Part shown: in pieces, positions 50,542 to 59,433 of the stretch
How the letters are laid out: each line of letters starts with the position of its first letter
Numbering within the stretch: the first letter of the stretch is position 1
DNA from: Cupriavidus alkaliphilus
GTDB lineage: Bacteria; Pseudomonadota; Gammaproteobacteria; Burkholderiales; Burkholderiaceae
DNA: 64,000 nt
Direction of reading: 5' to 3'
Assembly: GCF_900094595.1 (NCBI RefSeq)
Contig: NZ_FMAD01000001.1
Location: forward strand, 1-64,000
Position numbers and translations under genes: made by a program
Notes under the pieces: generated by a model
Told to the model about the DNA's origin: nothing
Databases searched by the model: none
Seen by the model: the letters and a program-made list of their open reading frames with translations, nothing else

Positions 50542-51300
50542 TCAGAAATTGCAGAGTTTCAGCAGGAACGGAATATCGGCATCGACCGAGCGCGGGCGCA
50601 GGTCGCCGTCCTGCTGCGTGAAGCGCACCCACAGCATGTACTTGTTGGCGCTCATCTCGGGGATGAAGGCCAGCAGCGAATCGTCCAGGTAGACCTGCAT
50701 CAGCTGGTAGCTGCGGCCCGACAGCATCTGCTGGTAGCTGCCGCCGGTGGCGATCACCTTGCCGCTCTGGCCCGCTTCGCGCAGCAGCCGCAGCACGATG
50801 GTGGTGCCCATGCGCAGCGATACCAGCGGGCGCGCCCATTTCAGGATGTCGGCGCGGCGGTCTTCGGCGGGACGATGCTGCCATGCATAGTACGCGGGCA
50901 GGTCGAACTCGCAGGTGCCGCCGGGGATGATGGCGCGGCTGCGGATGCTGGTCAGCCACTCGTTGTCGGTCAGCAGCTGGCCGGCCTTGCCCACGGTCTG
51001 GTTGAGCATGGCGATGCCTTGCTCGATCTCGCCGATGACCGAGTCGAGCGCGTCCTGGTCGATCTGCGGATTGGCGCGCAGCGGCGCCAGGGCCTGGCGC
51101 TGGCGTTCCAGTTCCTTGATCAGGTCGGTCTTGAGGTCGGCGCGGCCGGCAACGTCGATGATCTCGAACAGCGTGGTCAGCGCGACATGGTGCTGCTGGG
51201 CATGATCCTGGCCGAGGAAGTATTCCAGCCGATCGAACAGGTCCTCCAGCCGCAGGAGCGTCCTGATGCGTTCGTTGAAAGGGTATTCGTACAGAATCAA
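50542..51300 (-). CDS. zapD: FtsZ-associated protein ZapD
   Basis: A 252-residue cytoplasmic protein that cross-links FtsZ filaments by binding the FtsZ C-terminal peptide. Start [24 protein letters not shown] and the [27 protein letters not shown] segment (about 42-68) are family signatures; the C-terminal half forms the beta domain. Length matches E. coli (247). Links the pil and coa locus to cell division. Confidence 0.94.
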   Translation of the reverse strand: MILYEYPFNERIRTLLRLEDLFDRLEYFLGQDHAQQHHVALTTLFEIIDVAGRADLKTDLIKELERQRQALAPLRANPQIDQDALDSVIGEIEQGIAMLNQTVGKAGQLLTDNEWLTSIRSRAIIPGGTCEFDLPAYYAWQHRPAEDRRADILKWARPLVSLRMGTTIVLRLLREAGQSGKVIATGGSYQQMLSGRSYQLMQVYLDDSLLAFIPEMSANKYMLWVRFTQQDGDLRPRSVDADIPFLLKLCNF

Positions 51301-51508
51301 GTGCTGTGTCCGTGCAGGGCGTCGGGCGCTTCAGGGGCGGCCCGGTGCAGAATGAGGCCCGGGAAATACCGGAAAGGGTGATCTATGCGGTGGGATACCG
51401 GCACTATGCGGCGATTTCCCGGCATGTTCCAGCGCATTCTATGCGAGACAGGGTCCGAGGACAATGTCGCACGCATGATGCAATGCGCCACAGCACCGGT
51501 CCCGCGCG
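51301..51508. other. intergenic region coaE-zapD
   Basis: A 208-bp gap on the minus strand upstream of zapD, downstream of coaE. It is likely to hold a zapD promoter. No hairpin or conserved box was recognised. Confidence 0.35.
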
Positions 51509-52135
51509 TTATGGATGGACCTTCCCCGCGGCCGACAGTTCACGGTAGTAGCGGTCGAGCCGGTCGACCTGCGCCACCAGCGCCTCGACCGGTCCGTCGT
51601 TGTCGATGACGTCGTCGGCACATGCCAGGCGCGCGCCGCGAGTCGCCTGTTTAGCCATGATCGCCAGCACCTGTTCGCGGCTGAAGCCGTTGCGCGACAT
51701 CACGCGGGCCACCTGCGTGGCTTCGGTGCAGTCGACCACCAGCACGCGTCCCACGCGCTCGCGCCACGAGCCCGACTCCACCAGCAGCGGCACCACGTAG
51801 ATCAGGTACGGATGCGCGCCGGCATCGCGGATCGACTGCGCGCGCTCGTTGGTCAGCGCGCGGATCAGCGGGTGCGTGATGGCTTCGAGCCGAGCCTTGG
51901 CGGCGGGGTCGGCAAACACCAGCGCACGCATCGCGTCGCGGTCCATGGCGCCGTCGGGGCGCAGGCAGGCGGGGCCGAAGGCTTCGACCAGCGCCGGGAT
52001 GGCGCGCCCGCCCGGGGCGGTGATCTCGTGCGCGAGCAAGTCGGTATCGATGATCGCGGCGCCGCGCGCGGCGAACATGTCGGCCACGCGGGTCTTGCCG
52101 CTGCCGATGCCGCCGGTCAGTCCGATTTCCAGCAT
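51509..52135 (-). CDS. coaE: dephospho-CoA kinase
   Basis: A 208-residue kinase for the last step of coenzyme A synthesis. P-loop GLTGGIGSGKT (5-15), IDTDLLAHE (about 33-41), and DPAAKARLEAITHPLIR (about 78-94) are present. Sits between pilD and zapD as in many proteobacteria. 92 bases separate it from pilD. Confidence 0.95.
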   Translation of the reverse strand: MLEIGLTGGIGSGKTRVADMFAARGAAIIDTDLLAHEITAPGGRAIPALVEAFGPACLRPDGAMDRDAMRALVFADPAAKARLEAITHPLIRALTNERAQSIRDAGAHPYLIYVVPLLVESGSWRERVGRVLVVDCTEATQVARVMSRNGFSREQVLAIMAKQATRGARLACADDVIDNDGPVEALVAQVDRLDRYYRELSAAGKVHP

Positions 52136-52227
52136 GTGAGGTTTATGTCAGACGTCGTTGCCGCAAAGATACCAGCTTCGGCAGGTTTGGCCGCCTCGTC
52201 CGTGTCCCGGTCGCTGCCGCGCGGCCA

Positions 52228-53127
52228 TCACCATGCAAACAGCGGCAGCACCCCGGGGCCGCACAGCAGCACCACCACCCCTGCCAGCGCGATGAACGGC
52301 CCGAACGGGAACGGCGTGTCGCGCTCCTGGCGGCGCAGCGCGATATTGGCCAGCCCGAACAGCACGCCCGCCACCGACGACAGCAGCACCAGCGCCGGCA
52401 AAGCCTGCCAGCCGAACCACGCACCGAGCGCCGCCATCAGCTTGAAGTCGCCGAAGCCCATGCCTTCCTTGCCGCGCAGCAGCCGGAACAGCCAGTAGGC
52501 GAGCCACAGCACCAGGTAGCCGGCGGCTGCGCCGATCACCGCGTCGGGCAGCGCCACGAACAGGCCGGCGAGGTTCAGCAGCAGGCCCATCCACAGCAGC
52601 GGCAGCGTGATCTGGTCCGGCAGCAATTGCGTATCGGCGTCGATCATGGTCAGCGCCAGCAGCCCCCACACCAGCACCAGCGCGGCCAGCGCCTGCGCGC
52701 CCGGGCCGAAGCGCCATGCCACCAGCGCGCTCAGCACGCCGCAGGCCAGCTCCACCAGCGGATAGCGCGCGCTGATGGGCGCCTTGCACGCCGAGCAGCG
52801 GCCGCGCAGGAACAGGTAGCTCAGCACCGGCACGTTTTCCCACGGGGCGATGGCGTGGCCGCAATGCGGGCACGCCGAGCGCGGCACCATCAGGTTGTAG
52901 CGGCCGGGGTAGGGCAGCGGGTCGCCGCGCAGCTCGGCGATGTAGTTGGCCTCTTCGCGCTCCATCATGCGCGGAACGCGGTGGATCACCACATTGAGGA
53001 AGCTGCCGACCACCAGCCCCAGCAGCGCCGCTGCCGCCACCAGGAAGACTGGCGGCAGCGCCGCCAGCGCGTGCAGCAGCGGGGCGGTGCCGGTCGGATA
53101 AGGGGAAGCGGACCACACAAACTGCAT
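52228..53127 (-). CDS. pilD: type IV prepilin peptidase / N-methyltransferase
   Basis: A 299-residue inner-membrane aspartic protease that cleaves and N-methylates prepilins and type II secretion pseudopilins. Four zinc cysteines C86, C89, C111, C114; catalytic aspartates D163 (in MIDAD) and D227 (in GMGFGDFKL). About eight helices. First helix with GSFLNVVIHR (41-50) is the methylase region. It starts 3 bases after pilC, so it is co-translated with it. Confidence 0.95.
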   Translation of the reverse strand: MQFVWSASPYPTGTAPLLHALAALPPVFLVAAAALLGLVVGSFLNVVIHRVPRMMEREEANYIAELRGDPLPYPGRYNLMVPRSACPHCGHAIAPWENVPVLSYLFLRGRCSACKAPISARYPLVELACGVLSALVAWRFGPGAQALAALVLVWGLLALTMIDADTQLLPDQITLPLLWMGLLLNLAGLFVALPDAVIGAAAGYLVLWLAYWLFRLLRGKEGMGFGDFKLMAALGAWFGWQALPALVLLSSVAGVLFGLANIALRRQERDTPFPFGPFIALAGVVVLLCGPGVLPLFAW

Positions 53128-53130
53128 CGC

Positions 53131-54402
53131 TTACACCACCTGTCCCAGCTTGAAGATCGGCAGGTACATCGCCACCACCATGCCGCCGATCAGCACGCCC
53201 AGCACCACGATGATCAGCGGCTCGATCAGGCTGGAGATGGCCGCGACCGCGTCGTCGACCTCGCGCTCGTAGAACTCCGCCACCTTCAGCAGCATGTTGT
53301 CCAGCGCGCCGGACTCCTCGCCGATCTGCGTCATCTGCAGCACCATGTTGTCGAACACATGAGTCGCCTGCATCGCGTTGGTCAGGCTGGTGCCGATGCG
53401 CACCGATTGCTCGATCTCGCGGGTGGCGTCGTAGTAGACCCAGTTGCCGGCGGCGCCGGCCACGGACTCCATCGACTCCACCAGCGGCGTGCCGGCGGCG
53501 AACATCGTAGCCAGGGTGCGGGTCCAGCGCGCGATCACGGCCTTGCGGAACAGGCTGCCGAAGATCGGCAGCTTCAGCAGCGTGCGGTCGGTGGCGCGCT
53601 GCACCTTCTCGGACTTCTTCAGCGCGCGCAGATAGAAGCTGATGCCGGCCACCGGCGCGCCGATCACCAGGTACCAGTACTGCACAAAGAAGTCCGAGAT
53701 CGCGATCACCAGCAGCGTCGGCGCGGGCAGGTTGGCGCCGAAGCTGGAGAACACCCCCTTGAACGCCGGGATCACGAACAGCATCAGGATCACCGTGACG
53801 GCAAAGGCGACGGTCAGCACCGCGATCGGGTAGATCATCGCGGACTTGATCTGTCCCTTCAGCGCGATGGTCTTCTCCATGTAGAGCGACAGGCGCTCCA
53901 GCAGCGAATCCAGGATGCCGCCCTGTTCGCCGGCATCGATCAGGTTGCAGTACAGCGTGTCGAAGTATCTGGGATGGCGGCGGAACGCCGCGGCCATGCT
54001 GCTGCCCGCCTCGATGTCGAAGCGGATGTCGGACAGCAGCTGGGTGAAGTTGGGGTTGACGTGCCCGCGCGCGATGATGTCGATCGACTGCAGCAGCGGG
54101 ATGCCGGCCTTGAGCATGGTCGACAGTTGCCGGGTGAAGTAGGCGATGTCCTTCTCGGTGATCTTGCGCCCGCGCGCGGCCTTGCGCTTCTTCAGCTTGA
54201 CGATGGTCAGGCCCTGCTTGCGCAGCGTGGCGGTGACCTCGGCCTGGTTTTCGGCGCGCAGCTCGCCGGTGAAGGACTTGCCCTTGCGGTCCTTGCCTTC
54301 CCACTCGAAGATGTACTGGGTGGGGGCCTTGCGTCCCTTCCCCGATTTGGCCCGTGACGGTGCCCCCGCCCGGGCGCCCGCTGCTGGTGCGCGCGTCGCC
54401 AT
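53131..54402 (-). CDS. pilC: type IV pilus platform protein PilC
   Basis: A 423-residue inner-membrane platform with two T2SSF domains (about 88-210 and 290-412). Signatures: FTRQLSTMLKAGIPLLQSI, GEQGGILDSLLERLSLYME, and GEESGALDNMLLKVAEFYE near the end. Three membrane helices (about 188-210, 240-258, 395-415). It works with PilB to assemble pilin. A basic 28-residue N-terminal tail is extra. 65 bases after pilB. Confidence 0.95.
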   Translation of the reverse strand: MATRAPAAGARAGAPSRAKSGKGRKAPTQYIFEWEGKDRKGKSFTGELRAENQAEVTATLRKQGLTIVKLKKRKAARGRKITEKDIAYFTRQLSTMLKAGIPLLQSIDIIARGHVNPNFTQLLSDIRFDIEAGSSMAAAFRRHPRYFDTLYCNLIDAGEQGGILDSLLERLSLYMEKTIALKGQIKSAMIYPIAVLTVAFAVTVILMLFVIPAFKGVFSSFGANLPAPTLLVIAISDFFVQYWYLVIGAPVAGISFYLRALKKSEKVQRATDRTLLKLPIFGSLFRKAVIARWTRTLATMFAAGTPLVESMESVAGAAGNWVYYDATREIEQSVRIGTSLTNAMQATHVFDNMVLQMTQIGEESGALDNMLLKVAEFYEREVDDAVAAISSLIEPLIIVVLGVLIGGMVVAMYLPIFKLGQVV

Positions 54403-54467
54403 GTTATTGACCCCCGATGTAAATGACGCTTGTTCTGCGTCTTGTCTTTACGTTATGTCGTGCTTCC

Positions 54468-56192
54468 CTACGTATTCGTGGTCGCCAGCACTTCTTCGAG
54501 TGACGTGACGCCCTGCCTGACCTTCAGCAGCCCCGCTTCGCGCAACGATAGCACGCCGTCCTTGCGCGCCTGCTCGGCAATCTGCAGCGCGGTGCCGTGC
54601 GCCAGGATGATCTCCTGCATGGCCTCGGTGATCGGCATCACCTGGTAGATGCCGCAGCGGCCCTTGTAGCCGCTGCCGTTGCAGCGCTCGCAGCCGACCG
54701 GATGGTAGGGCTGCCAGCTGCCGTCCAGGTCCTGCTCGCGGAAGCCCGCTTCCAGCAAGGCCTCGCGCGGGATCTCGCCCTCGCGCTTGCAGGTGCAGAG
54801 CCGCCGCGCGAGCCGCTGCGCGGTGATCATCAGCACGCTCGACGCAATGTTGAAGGCGGCCACGCCCATGTTCATCAGGCGTGTCAGCGTGGTCGGCGCG
54901 TCGTTGGTGTGCAGCGTCGACAACACCAGGTGGCCGGTTTGCGCGGCCTTGATGGAGATGTCGGCGGTTTCCAGGTCGCGGATTTCGCCGACCATGATGA
55001 TGTCCGGATCCTGGCGCAGGAACGATCGCAGCGCGGTCGCAAAGGTCAGCCCGGCCTTGTCGTTGACGTTGACCTGGTTGATGCCCGGCAGCTGGATTTC
55101 GGCCGGGTCCTCGGCCGTGGAAATATTGATGTCGCCCTGGTTCAGCAGGTTCAGGAAGGTGTACAGCGACACGGTCTTGCCGCTGCCGGTCGGGCCGGTC
55201 ACCAGCACCATGCCGTAGGGGCGCTTGATCACGTCCAGCAGCAGCGCCTTCTGCTCCGGCTCATAGCCGAGCTGGTCGATGTCGAGCTTGTCGGACGATG
55301 ATTCCAGGATCCGCATGACGATCTTCTCGCCGAACAGCGTGGGCAGCGTCGACACGCGGAAGTCCACCGCCTTCTCGACGGTTTCCTTGGCATCCTTGTC
55401 CTTGGGCAGCCCGATCAGCAGCTTCATGCGGCCGTCCTGCGGCACGCGCTTTTCAGATATGTCCAGCCGCGACAGCACCTTGATGCGGGTCGCGATCTTG
55501 TCGCGGATATCCAGCGGCGGGCGCGCGACCTCCTGCAGCACGCCATCGACGCGGAAGCGGATGCGGTAGAAGGTTTCGAACGGTTCGAAATGCAGGTCCG
55601 AGGCGCCGCGGTGGAAGGCCTCGGTCAGCAGCTTCTGCAGGAAGCGCACCACCGGGGCGTCGTCGATGTTGTCGGCCGTGGTGCGGTTGCGCGGGTTGGC
55701 GGCGGCGGCGACCGGATCGTATTCGATCAGCTTGCGCTCGGCCTGCACCGGCGAGATGTTCTTCAGCGTCCCCAGCGCCTCGCCGGCGGCGCGCACATGC
55801 TTCATCAGCTTGTCGTGCTCGACCACCACCGCTTCGACCGGCAGCTTGTACTTGTCGCGGATCGCGTCCAGGCCGGCCTGGTTGGACGGATCGGACAGCG
55901 CCAGCACCAGGCGGTTCTCGCGCCGGCCCAGCGGCAGCAGCCGGTGGGCATGGAATTCACGGTTGCCGGCCAGTGCCGGCGGCACCTTGGAAAGGTTGTA
56001 CTGGGCCAGGTCCAGCAGCGGCAGCTGGTACTTGTCGGCGGCGAACAGCGCCAGGTCGTGCGCGCTCATGGTGCCGCTGCCGACGATCTCGTCGATCAGC
56101 TGCGATTGCTTTTCACGCGCGGCCTGCTCCAGCTGAGCAAGCAGGGCGGGCGCGATACGCCGGCTCTGGGCCAGGGCAAGTCCGAGTGTCAT
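54468..56192 (-). CDS. pilB: type IV pilus assembly ATPase PilB
   Basis: A 574-residue hexameric ATPase driving pilus extension. N-terminal MshEN-type domain (1-150), ASDLHFEP (about 197-204), Walker A GPTGSGKT at 333-340, Asp-box TAEDPAE, Walker B MVGEIRDLETADI, His box TGHLVLSTLHTNDA, and the tetracysteine zinc site (C-T-C, then C-E-R-C ... C). Complete. The first gene of the pilBCD operon; major pilin pilA is not within the window. Confidence 0.96.
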   Translation of the reverse strand: MTLGLALAQSRRIAPALLAQLEQAAREKQSQLIDEIVGSGTMSAHDLALFAADKYQLPLLDLAQYNLSKVPPALAGNREFHAHRLLPLGRRENRLVLALSDPSNQAGLDAIRDKYKLPVEAVVVEHDKLMKHVRAAGEALGTLKNISPVQAERKLIEYDPVAAAANPRNRTTADNIDDAPVVRFLQKLLTEAFHRGASDLHFEPFETFYRIRFRVDGVLQEVARPPLDIRDKIATRIKVLSRLDISEKRVPQDGRMKLLIGLPKDKDAKETVEKAVDFRVSTLPTLFGEKIVMRILESSSDKLDIDQLGYEPEQKALLLDVIKRPYGMVLVTGPTGSGKTVSLYTFLNLLNQGDINISTAEDPAEIQLPGINQVNVNDKAGLTFATALRSFLRQDPDIIMVGEIRDLETADISIKAAQTGHLVLSTLHTNDAPTTLTRLMNMGVAAFNIASSVLMITAQRLARRLCTCKREGEIPREALLEAGFREQDLDGSWQPYHPVGCERCNGSGYKGRCGIYQVMPITEAMQEIILAHGTALQIAEQARKDGVLSLREAGLLKVRQGVTSLEEVLATTNT

Positions 56193-56511
56193 GGCAGGTG
56201 CGCAGTGGTTGGAGCAGTGTCCGCGGACAGGGCAGGACGAGACGAGCCCGCTTCTTGGGATCGGGGCAGTTTGCCGATGGGGTCACTTTTTGTAAAGGCG
56301 ACGACGGGACGTATTGGCGTTTGCGCGACACCGGCGCAACCCTACTTGCGCGGGGCCCAGTCCCACGGGATGCGAACACAGCAGACGGCAATTTGAGAAC
56401 TGCCTCAATCCTCATTCGTCGCTGGCCAGCCATGCTTCTCGACGTGGTGGCTCGCCGGCGTCCGGCGTGGTCTGATCTGTTATAGAATCAAAAATGAGTG
56501 TATAACATCGC
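56193..56511. other. intergenic region upstream of pilB and the toxin gene
   Basis: A 319-bp divergent gap. Its pilB-proximal part should carry the pilB promoter. Close to the toxin gene, GTTATA (56479-56484) and TATAAC (56501-56506) are inverted, 16 bases apart, and may form an autoregulatory operator; TATAGA at 56481-56486 is -10-like, without a clear -35. Confidence 0.4.
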
Positions 56512-56805
56512 ATGAGGCGAAACTTCAAGAAGCCTTTCGCTCAGTTCGTCAAGAAAGCACACAAGCCGCTGCAACTGGCGATCGAAGACGAAGTTGAGGA
56601 GCTCTGTGCCGTGCCCGAACTGGGGGAAGCCAAGATTGGGGACCTGGCTGGCATCCGGGTCCACAAGTTCAGGTTCAACCGGCAGGAATACCTGATCGCC
56701 TACCGGCTGCTGCCACAGGAGTTCAACGTGAAAGGCGTGGCACTTGAGGTGCTATGGATCGATTCTATAAGGTCGGCTCGCATGAGAACTTTTATGACGA
56801 GCTAA
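56512..56805 (+). pseudogene. RelE/ParE family toxin, apparently frameshifted
   Basis: The first 84 codons read as a RelE/ParE-type toxin: KPLQLAIEDEVEELCAVPELGE (helical start), then DLAGIRVHKFRFNRQEYLIAYRL (beta strands). In such toxins the end normally continues I-D-F-Y-x-V-G-S-H-E-N-F-Y. Here the frame turns to I-D-S-I-R-S and stops at 56805. But the alternative frame directly after position 56763 reads Y-K-V-G-S-H-E-N-F-Y-D-E-L-K-K-Y-L-R-A-E-R and runs to a stop at 56847-56849. Adding one T in gattctat restores it. So a 1-base loss (or a sequencing error) truncates and alters the C terminus. The restored gene would be about 112 codons and overlap the antitoxin start, as in native pairs. 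No clear Shine-Dalgarno precedes the ATG. Confidence 0.7.
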
Positions 56806-56829
56806 AGAAATACCTGAGGGCTGAAAGGA

Positions 56830-57150
56830 ATGGACACGATGACCGCTGAAGATCTGCTGCATGCCCTCGGCGAGCTGCCCCCGCGGGAGCGCGTCAGGTT
56901 CTTCACACTGATCGGGCAGCAGGCCTTTGGTGATGAGAATTTCTCGCACGAGGAAGTCTTCGGCCACCTGGCGGAGGAGGATTTCACTGCGGCAGAGGCT
57001 GCCCAATACCTCGAAATCTCGATTGCTACCTTCCGCCGGCTGGTGCGCGATGGCAAGGTGGCTCCACGGGTGGAAGTCGGGCGCAGCCAGCTTTTCTCCG
57101 TAGCGGAGCTGAAAGCATACAAGCGACAGCGCAAAGCCATCAAGGGCTGA
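56830..57150 (+). CDS. helix-turn-helix partner (antitoxin) of the RelE/ParE toxin
   Basis: A 106-residue protein. The C-terminal half is an excisionase/MerR-like winged helix: FTAAEAAQYLEISIATFRRLVRDGKVAPRVEVGRSQLFSVAELKAYKRQRK (about 52-102, split here), where helix AAQYLEISIATFRRL is the HTH. The N-terminal half has acidic and aromatic helices (MTAEDLLHALGELPPRERVRFFTLIGQQAF) that may wrap the toxin. The toxin-first, antitoxin-second order resembles higBA-like systems. It would overlap the restored toxin frame by 20 bases. Alternatively a stand-alone excisionase-type protein. Confidence 0.7.
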   Translation: MDTMTAEDLLHALGELPPRERVRFFTLIGQQAFGDENFSHEEVFGHLAEEDFTAAEAAQYLEISIATFRRLVRDGKVAPRVEVGRSQLFSVAELKAYKRQRKAIKG

Positions 57151-57673
57151 GGCCTTCCTGCATACGTAGCAGCTATTATACTACTGTAACTTTTAATATC
57201 CTTATCTGCTGCTCGTCGGGTGGTATAAGCCTGCGATGATCCCCCGAAACATTTTGCTCCTTTGACACGTCTCCGTACAAGCTATTCTTGTTCGAAAATT
57301 TGTCCACGTTGGTGGTTGCCCATCCATTAGATGCAATGGTTGCTTCGGGCAAGAGCACGAAGGATGCCCAATTGCAAGTCGCATCGGGGGAAGCTTGATC
57401 CATGCAAAGAAGTCTGTAGTCGCGATAACTCGACCATCTGCTAATTTCAAAAAAACACCTCGTGTCCTTTTGTTTGTGGTGTGAGGAGGGCAGGCATACA
57501 GCGCGGATGGCGAGACTGCAGAGTCTTGGTGGTTCGGCCTCCATCACTGGCCCATGAACAATCGGCCGCAACGCCCCTTGCTGTAAGCTATGCCAGGTTG
57601 CGGTCACCCCTGTTGCTTACAACAGTAGGATGCATCGCACCGCTCGATTCCTCATTCACAAACGGGATTATTG
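57151..57673. other. low-GC intergenic stretch with no supported gene
   Basis: A 523-bp region visibly richer in A/T than the rest of the window. A 143-codon frame on the minus strand (57607-57176) and an 82-codon frame overlap it, but neither has a ribosome site, family signature or conserved composition. It may be decayed island DNA. The promoter of the downstream exported protein is presumably here. Confidence 0.4.
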
Positions 57674-58390
57674 ATGGATAAATTGGCTCACCGTGGAATT
57701 GTGACCATGCTTTCCGCTGTGGCGGCACTGGTAGTCCTTAGTTCTACTGCAGCATTTGCGCAGGAAAATCTCCCAAGGCTTGGTCTTATCTTTGCTCTCG
57801 ATTTAGGTAAAACTGACGGTGCACCCTTGTCAGAAGATACCTCACTGGTCAATCCTGGACCAGGACCCGCAATTATCCAAAAGATGGAGATACAAGGCCG
57901 CGTTGCCTCAGCTTTCTCGGTCAGCAGTAAATGCCCTCTCGTTCTTGAGCAGGGAGAAAGCTGCGACATAACCGTGAAATTTTCTCCTCTGAATGCTGGA
58001 TTTCATCAAGCCCTACTCCTAGTAACCCCGAAGGGAGGCGCTCCCGCGAAAATGCATGTAGTTGGGCGTGGCCTCCCTGCGTCGGCTAAACTTTCCTCGA
58101 GAGAACTTTCGTTCAGCGCGAAGTCACCCACTAAGTCCGTTACGTTGACCAACAGTGGTTCGACAACGCTTCCAGTCTACGCAATTGCAGTAACTGAAGA
58201 GAAGGAGAGCTTTCGTAGTACGAATAAGTGCCCAGCTTTGTTACAACCAGGTGCATCTTGCGATATTTCCGTGGAATACCGCTATCAACACGAGGGCCTT
58301 GCGATGGGAATACTCGAACTGTACACGGGTAACTCGGGAGGACCTCAATTCGTGAAGTTGTACGGAGATAAATCGTCGCCTGAGCGTTAG
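57674..58390 (+). CDS. exported protein with two choice-of-anchor D / ASH-like repeats
   Basis: A 238-residue secreted or periplasmic protein. Signal peptide to about residue 30 (IVTMLSAVAALVVLSSTAAFAQ). Two Ig-like repeats follow, each with a matched cysteine pair: the first has K-C-P-L-V-L-E-Q-G-E-S-C-D-I-T-V (about 90-105), the second K-C-P-A-L-L-Q-P-G-A-S-C-D-I-S-V (about 192-207). This pattern is that of the choice-of-anchor D / ASPM-SPD2-Hydin domain in bacterial envelope proteins. ATG at 57674 was chosen (the codon before is TTG). Lower GC content and different codon use than flanking genes indicate transfer. No partner gene recognised. Confidence 0.7.
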   Translation: MDKLAHRGIVTMLSAVAALVVLSSTAAFAQENLPRLGLIFALDLGKTDGAPLSEDTSLVNPGPGPAIIQKMEIQGRVASAFSVSSKCPLVLEQGESCDITVKFSPLNAGFHQALLLVTPKGGAPAKMHVVGRGLPASAKLSSRELSFSAKSPTKSVTLTNSGSTTLPVYAIAVTEEKESFRSTNKCPALLQPGASCDISVEYRYQHEGLAMGILELYTGNSGGPQFVKLYGDKSSPER

Positions 58391-58851
58391 GCTTGGTAGA
58401 CCGTTTGTCCGGAAAGCCCAGTCCTTTCGGGTCCGGGATGACATCAAATACATCGCAGTGCAATGGATCCCGCAGAAGAGGTCTCGACCAAGACCAGAGC
58501 TCAGTGCAGGAGTGCGAACAGCGTCGTCTTAATGAGTGAGCCTGTCACGCGTTCTTCCGTAGTCGGGGTGTTGGCTGCCTGCGTAGTGGAGCTGCAACGC
58601 ACCTGAGCGGTTTCGGTATGTTCCGAAATCACCGTCTGTGTTCGAGCTACCACGCGCGACGTGATTGGTGACTCGGCCCGCTCGGAAAAGCGAACACCGG
58701 TGACGCCAACGGTGAATTTGCGCCGCTCGACCCACATTTCGGCCAAAGAACTGCGTGCGAACACGGCCCAATGGCGTCGACTTGATGTCGGTGGTGCAGT
58801 TTCGGTTGGTGAGCGGCGTGATGATGAGCGTCTTCCGGCGTGGCCAGGACT
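58391..58851. other. decayed stretch between exported protein and integrase remnant
   Basis: A 461-bp region with no gene I can support. Short frames are open on both strands (for example 58764-58501 minus), none with a recognised family. It probably holds the degenerate continuation of the integrase or lost cargo. Confidence 0.35.
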
Positions 58852-59262
58852 TCATCGGGTGCGGTGCTGAGGACAACCGGCTGAAAATCTGGCTTCGCCC
58901 GGGGCACGAACTTTATCGGTAATGCTGCGGCATAGGTTTGCTCGCCCAGCAGGTCTGCTTGCGTACCCCCGGGCGTAGTCGATGAAGAGCCCTTGCTTGT
59001 GCTCGCTTTCAAGGCGTGCCTGAATGGCCTCGGCTTCTGCTTTACTGGTGGCGCGAAGCGTCTGCTCCTTGCGCGACACACTGCGGTCGCGAACGACGTA
59101 ATAGTTGTCCAGGCGTCCCAGCTTGGGCTTGAACCTTTGCGCCTTCAAGGACTGGCAGTATTCCTCGGCCTTCTTCTTGGCGCTATGGGCGAAGGTCTGC
59201 GCGAGGTCGTCGCGGTGCTTGACCGAAACTTCGTAGTGCGAGCGGTTTTCGCTGGACGCCAT
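58852..59262 (-). pseudogene. truncated tyrosine recombinase (tRNA-targeting integrase), N-terminal part
   Basis: A 136-codon remnant with the N-terminal arm-type/SAM-like domain typical of integrases seen next to tRNA genes in Burkholderiales: S-E-N-R-S-H-Y-E-V-S-V-K-H-R-D-D-L at the start, AKKKAEEYCQSLKAQ, LDNYYVVRDRSVSRKEQTLRA and GLFIDYARG near residue 100. After that the family would continue into the core-binding domain, but here the frame turns into unrelated sequence and stops. The catalytic domain (R, H, R, Y) is absent from all frames I read in the next 500 bases. It reads away from tRNA-Pro, 213 bases from its 3' end. Assignment is from recall of family N termini. Confidence 0.65.
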
Positions 59263-59346
59263 GGTCCGTACTCCATGTGTTGCGGAGCACGGTATATGTC
59301 GAGCGAGCGACTATGATTTGTCGTTGAGCGCGCGAACGGCGAAAAG

Positions 59347-59417
59347 TGCCACTGATGGCTGGCACTTATTTTTTGTAACAGGCGAACCAGGTGGCAACTG
59401 CCACTGATTTGCCACTG
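59347..59417. repeat. cluster of TGCCA/TGGCA repeats (possible integrase arm sites)
   Basis: TGCCACTGAT occurs at 59347-59356 and again at 59399-59408, TGCCACTG at 59410-59417, and inverted TGGCA at 59360-59364 and 59392-59396. Five copies of the pentamer in 71 bp, lying between the integrase start and the tRNA 3' end, look like recombinase arm-type or excisionase sites. Function is inferred. Confidence 0.5.
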
Positions 59418-59433
59418 CCGTCCAACACAAACA

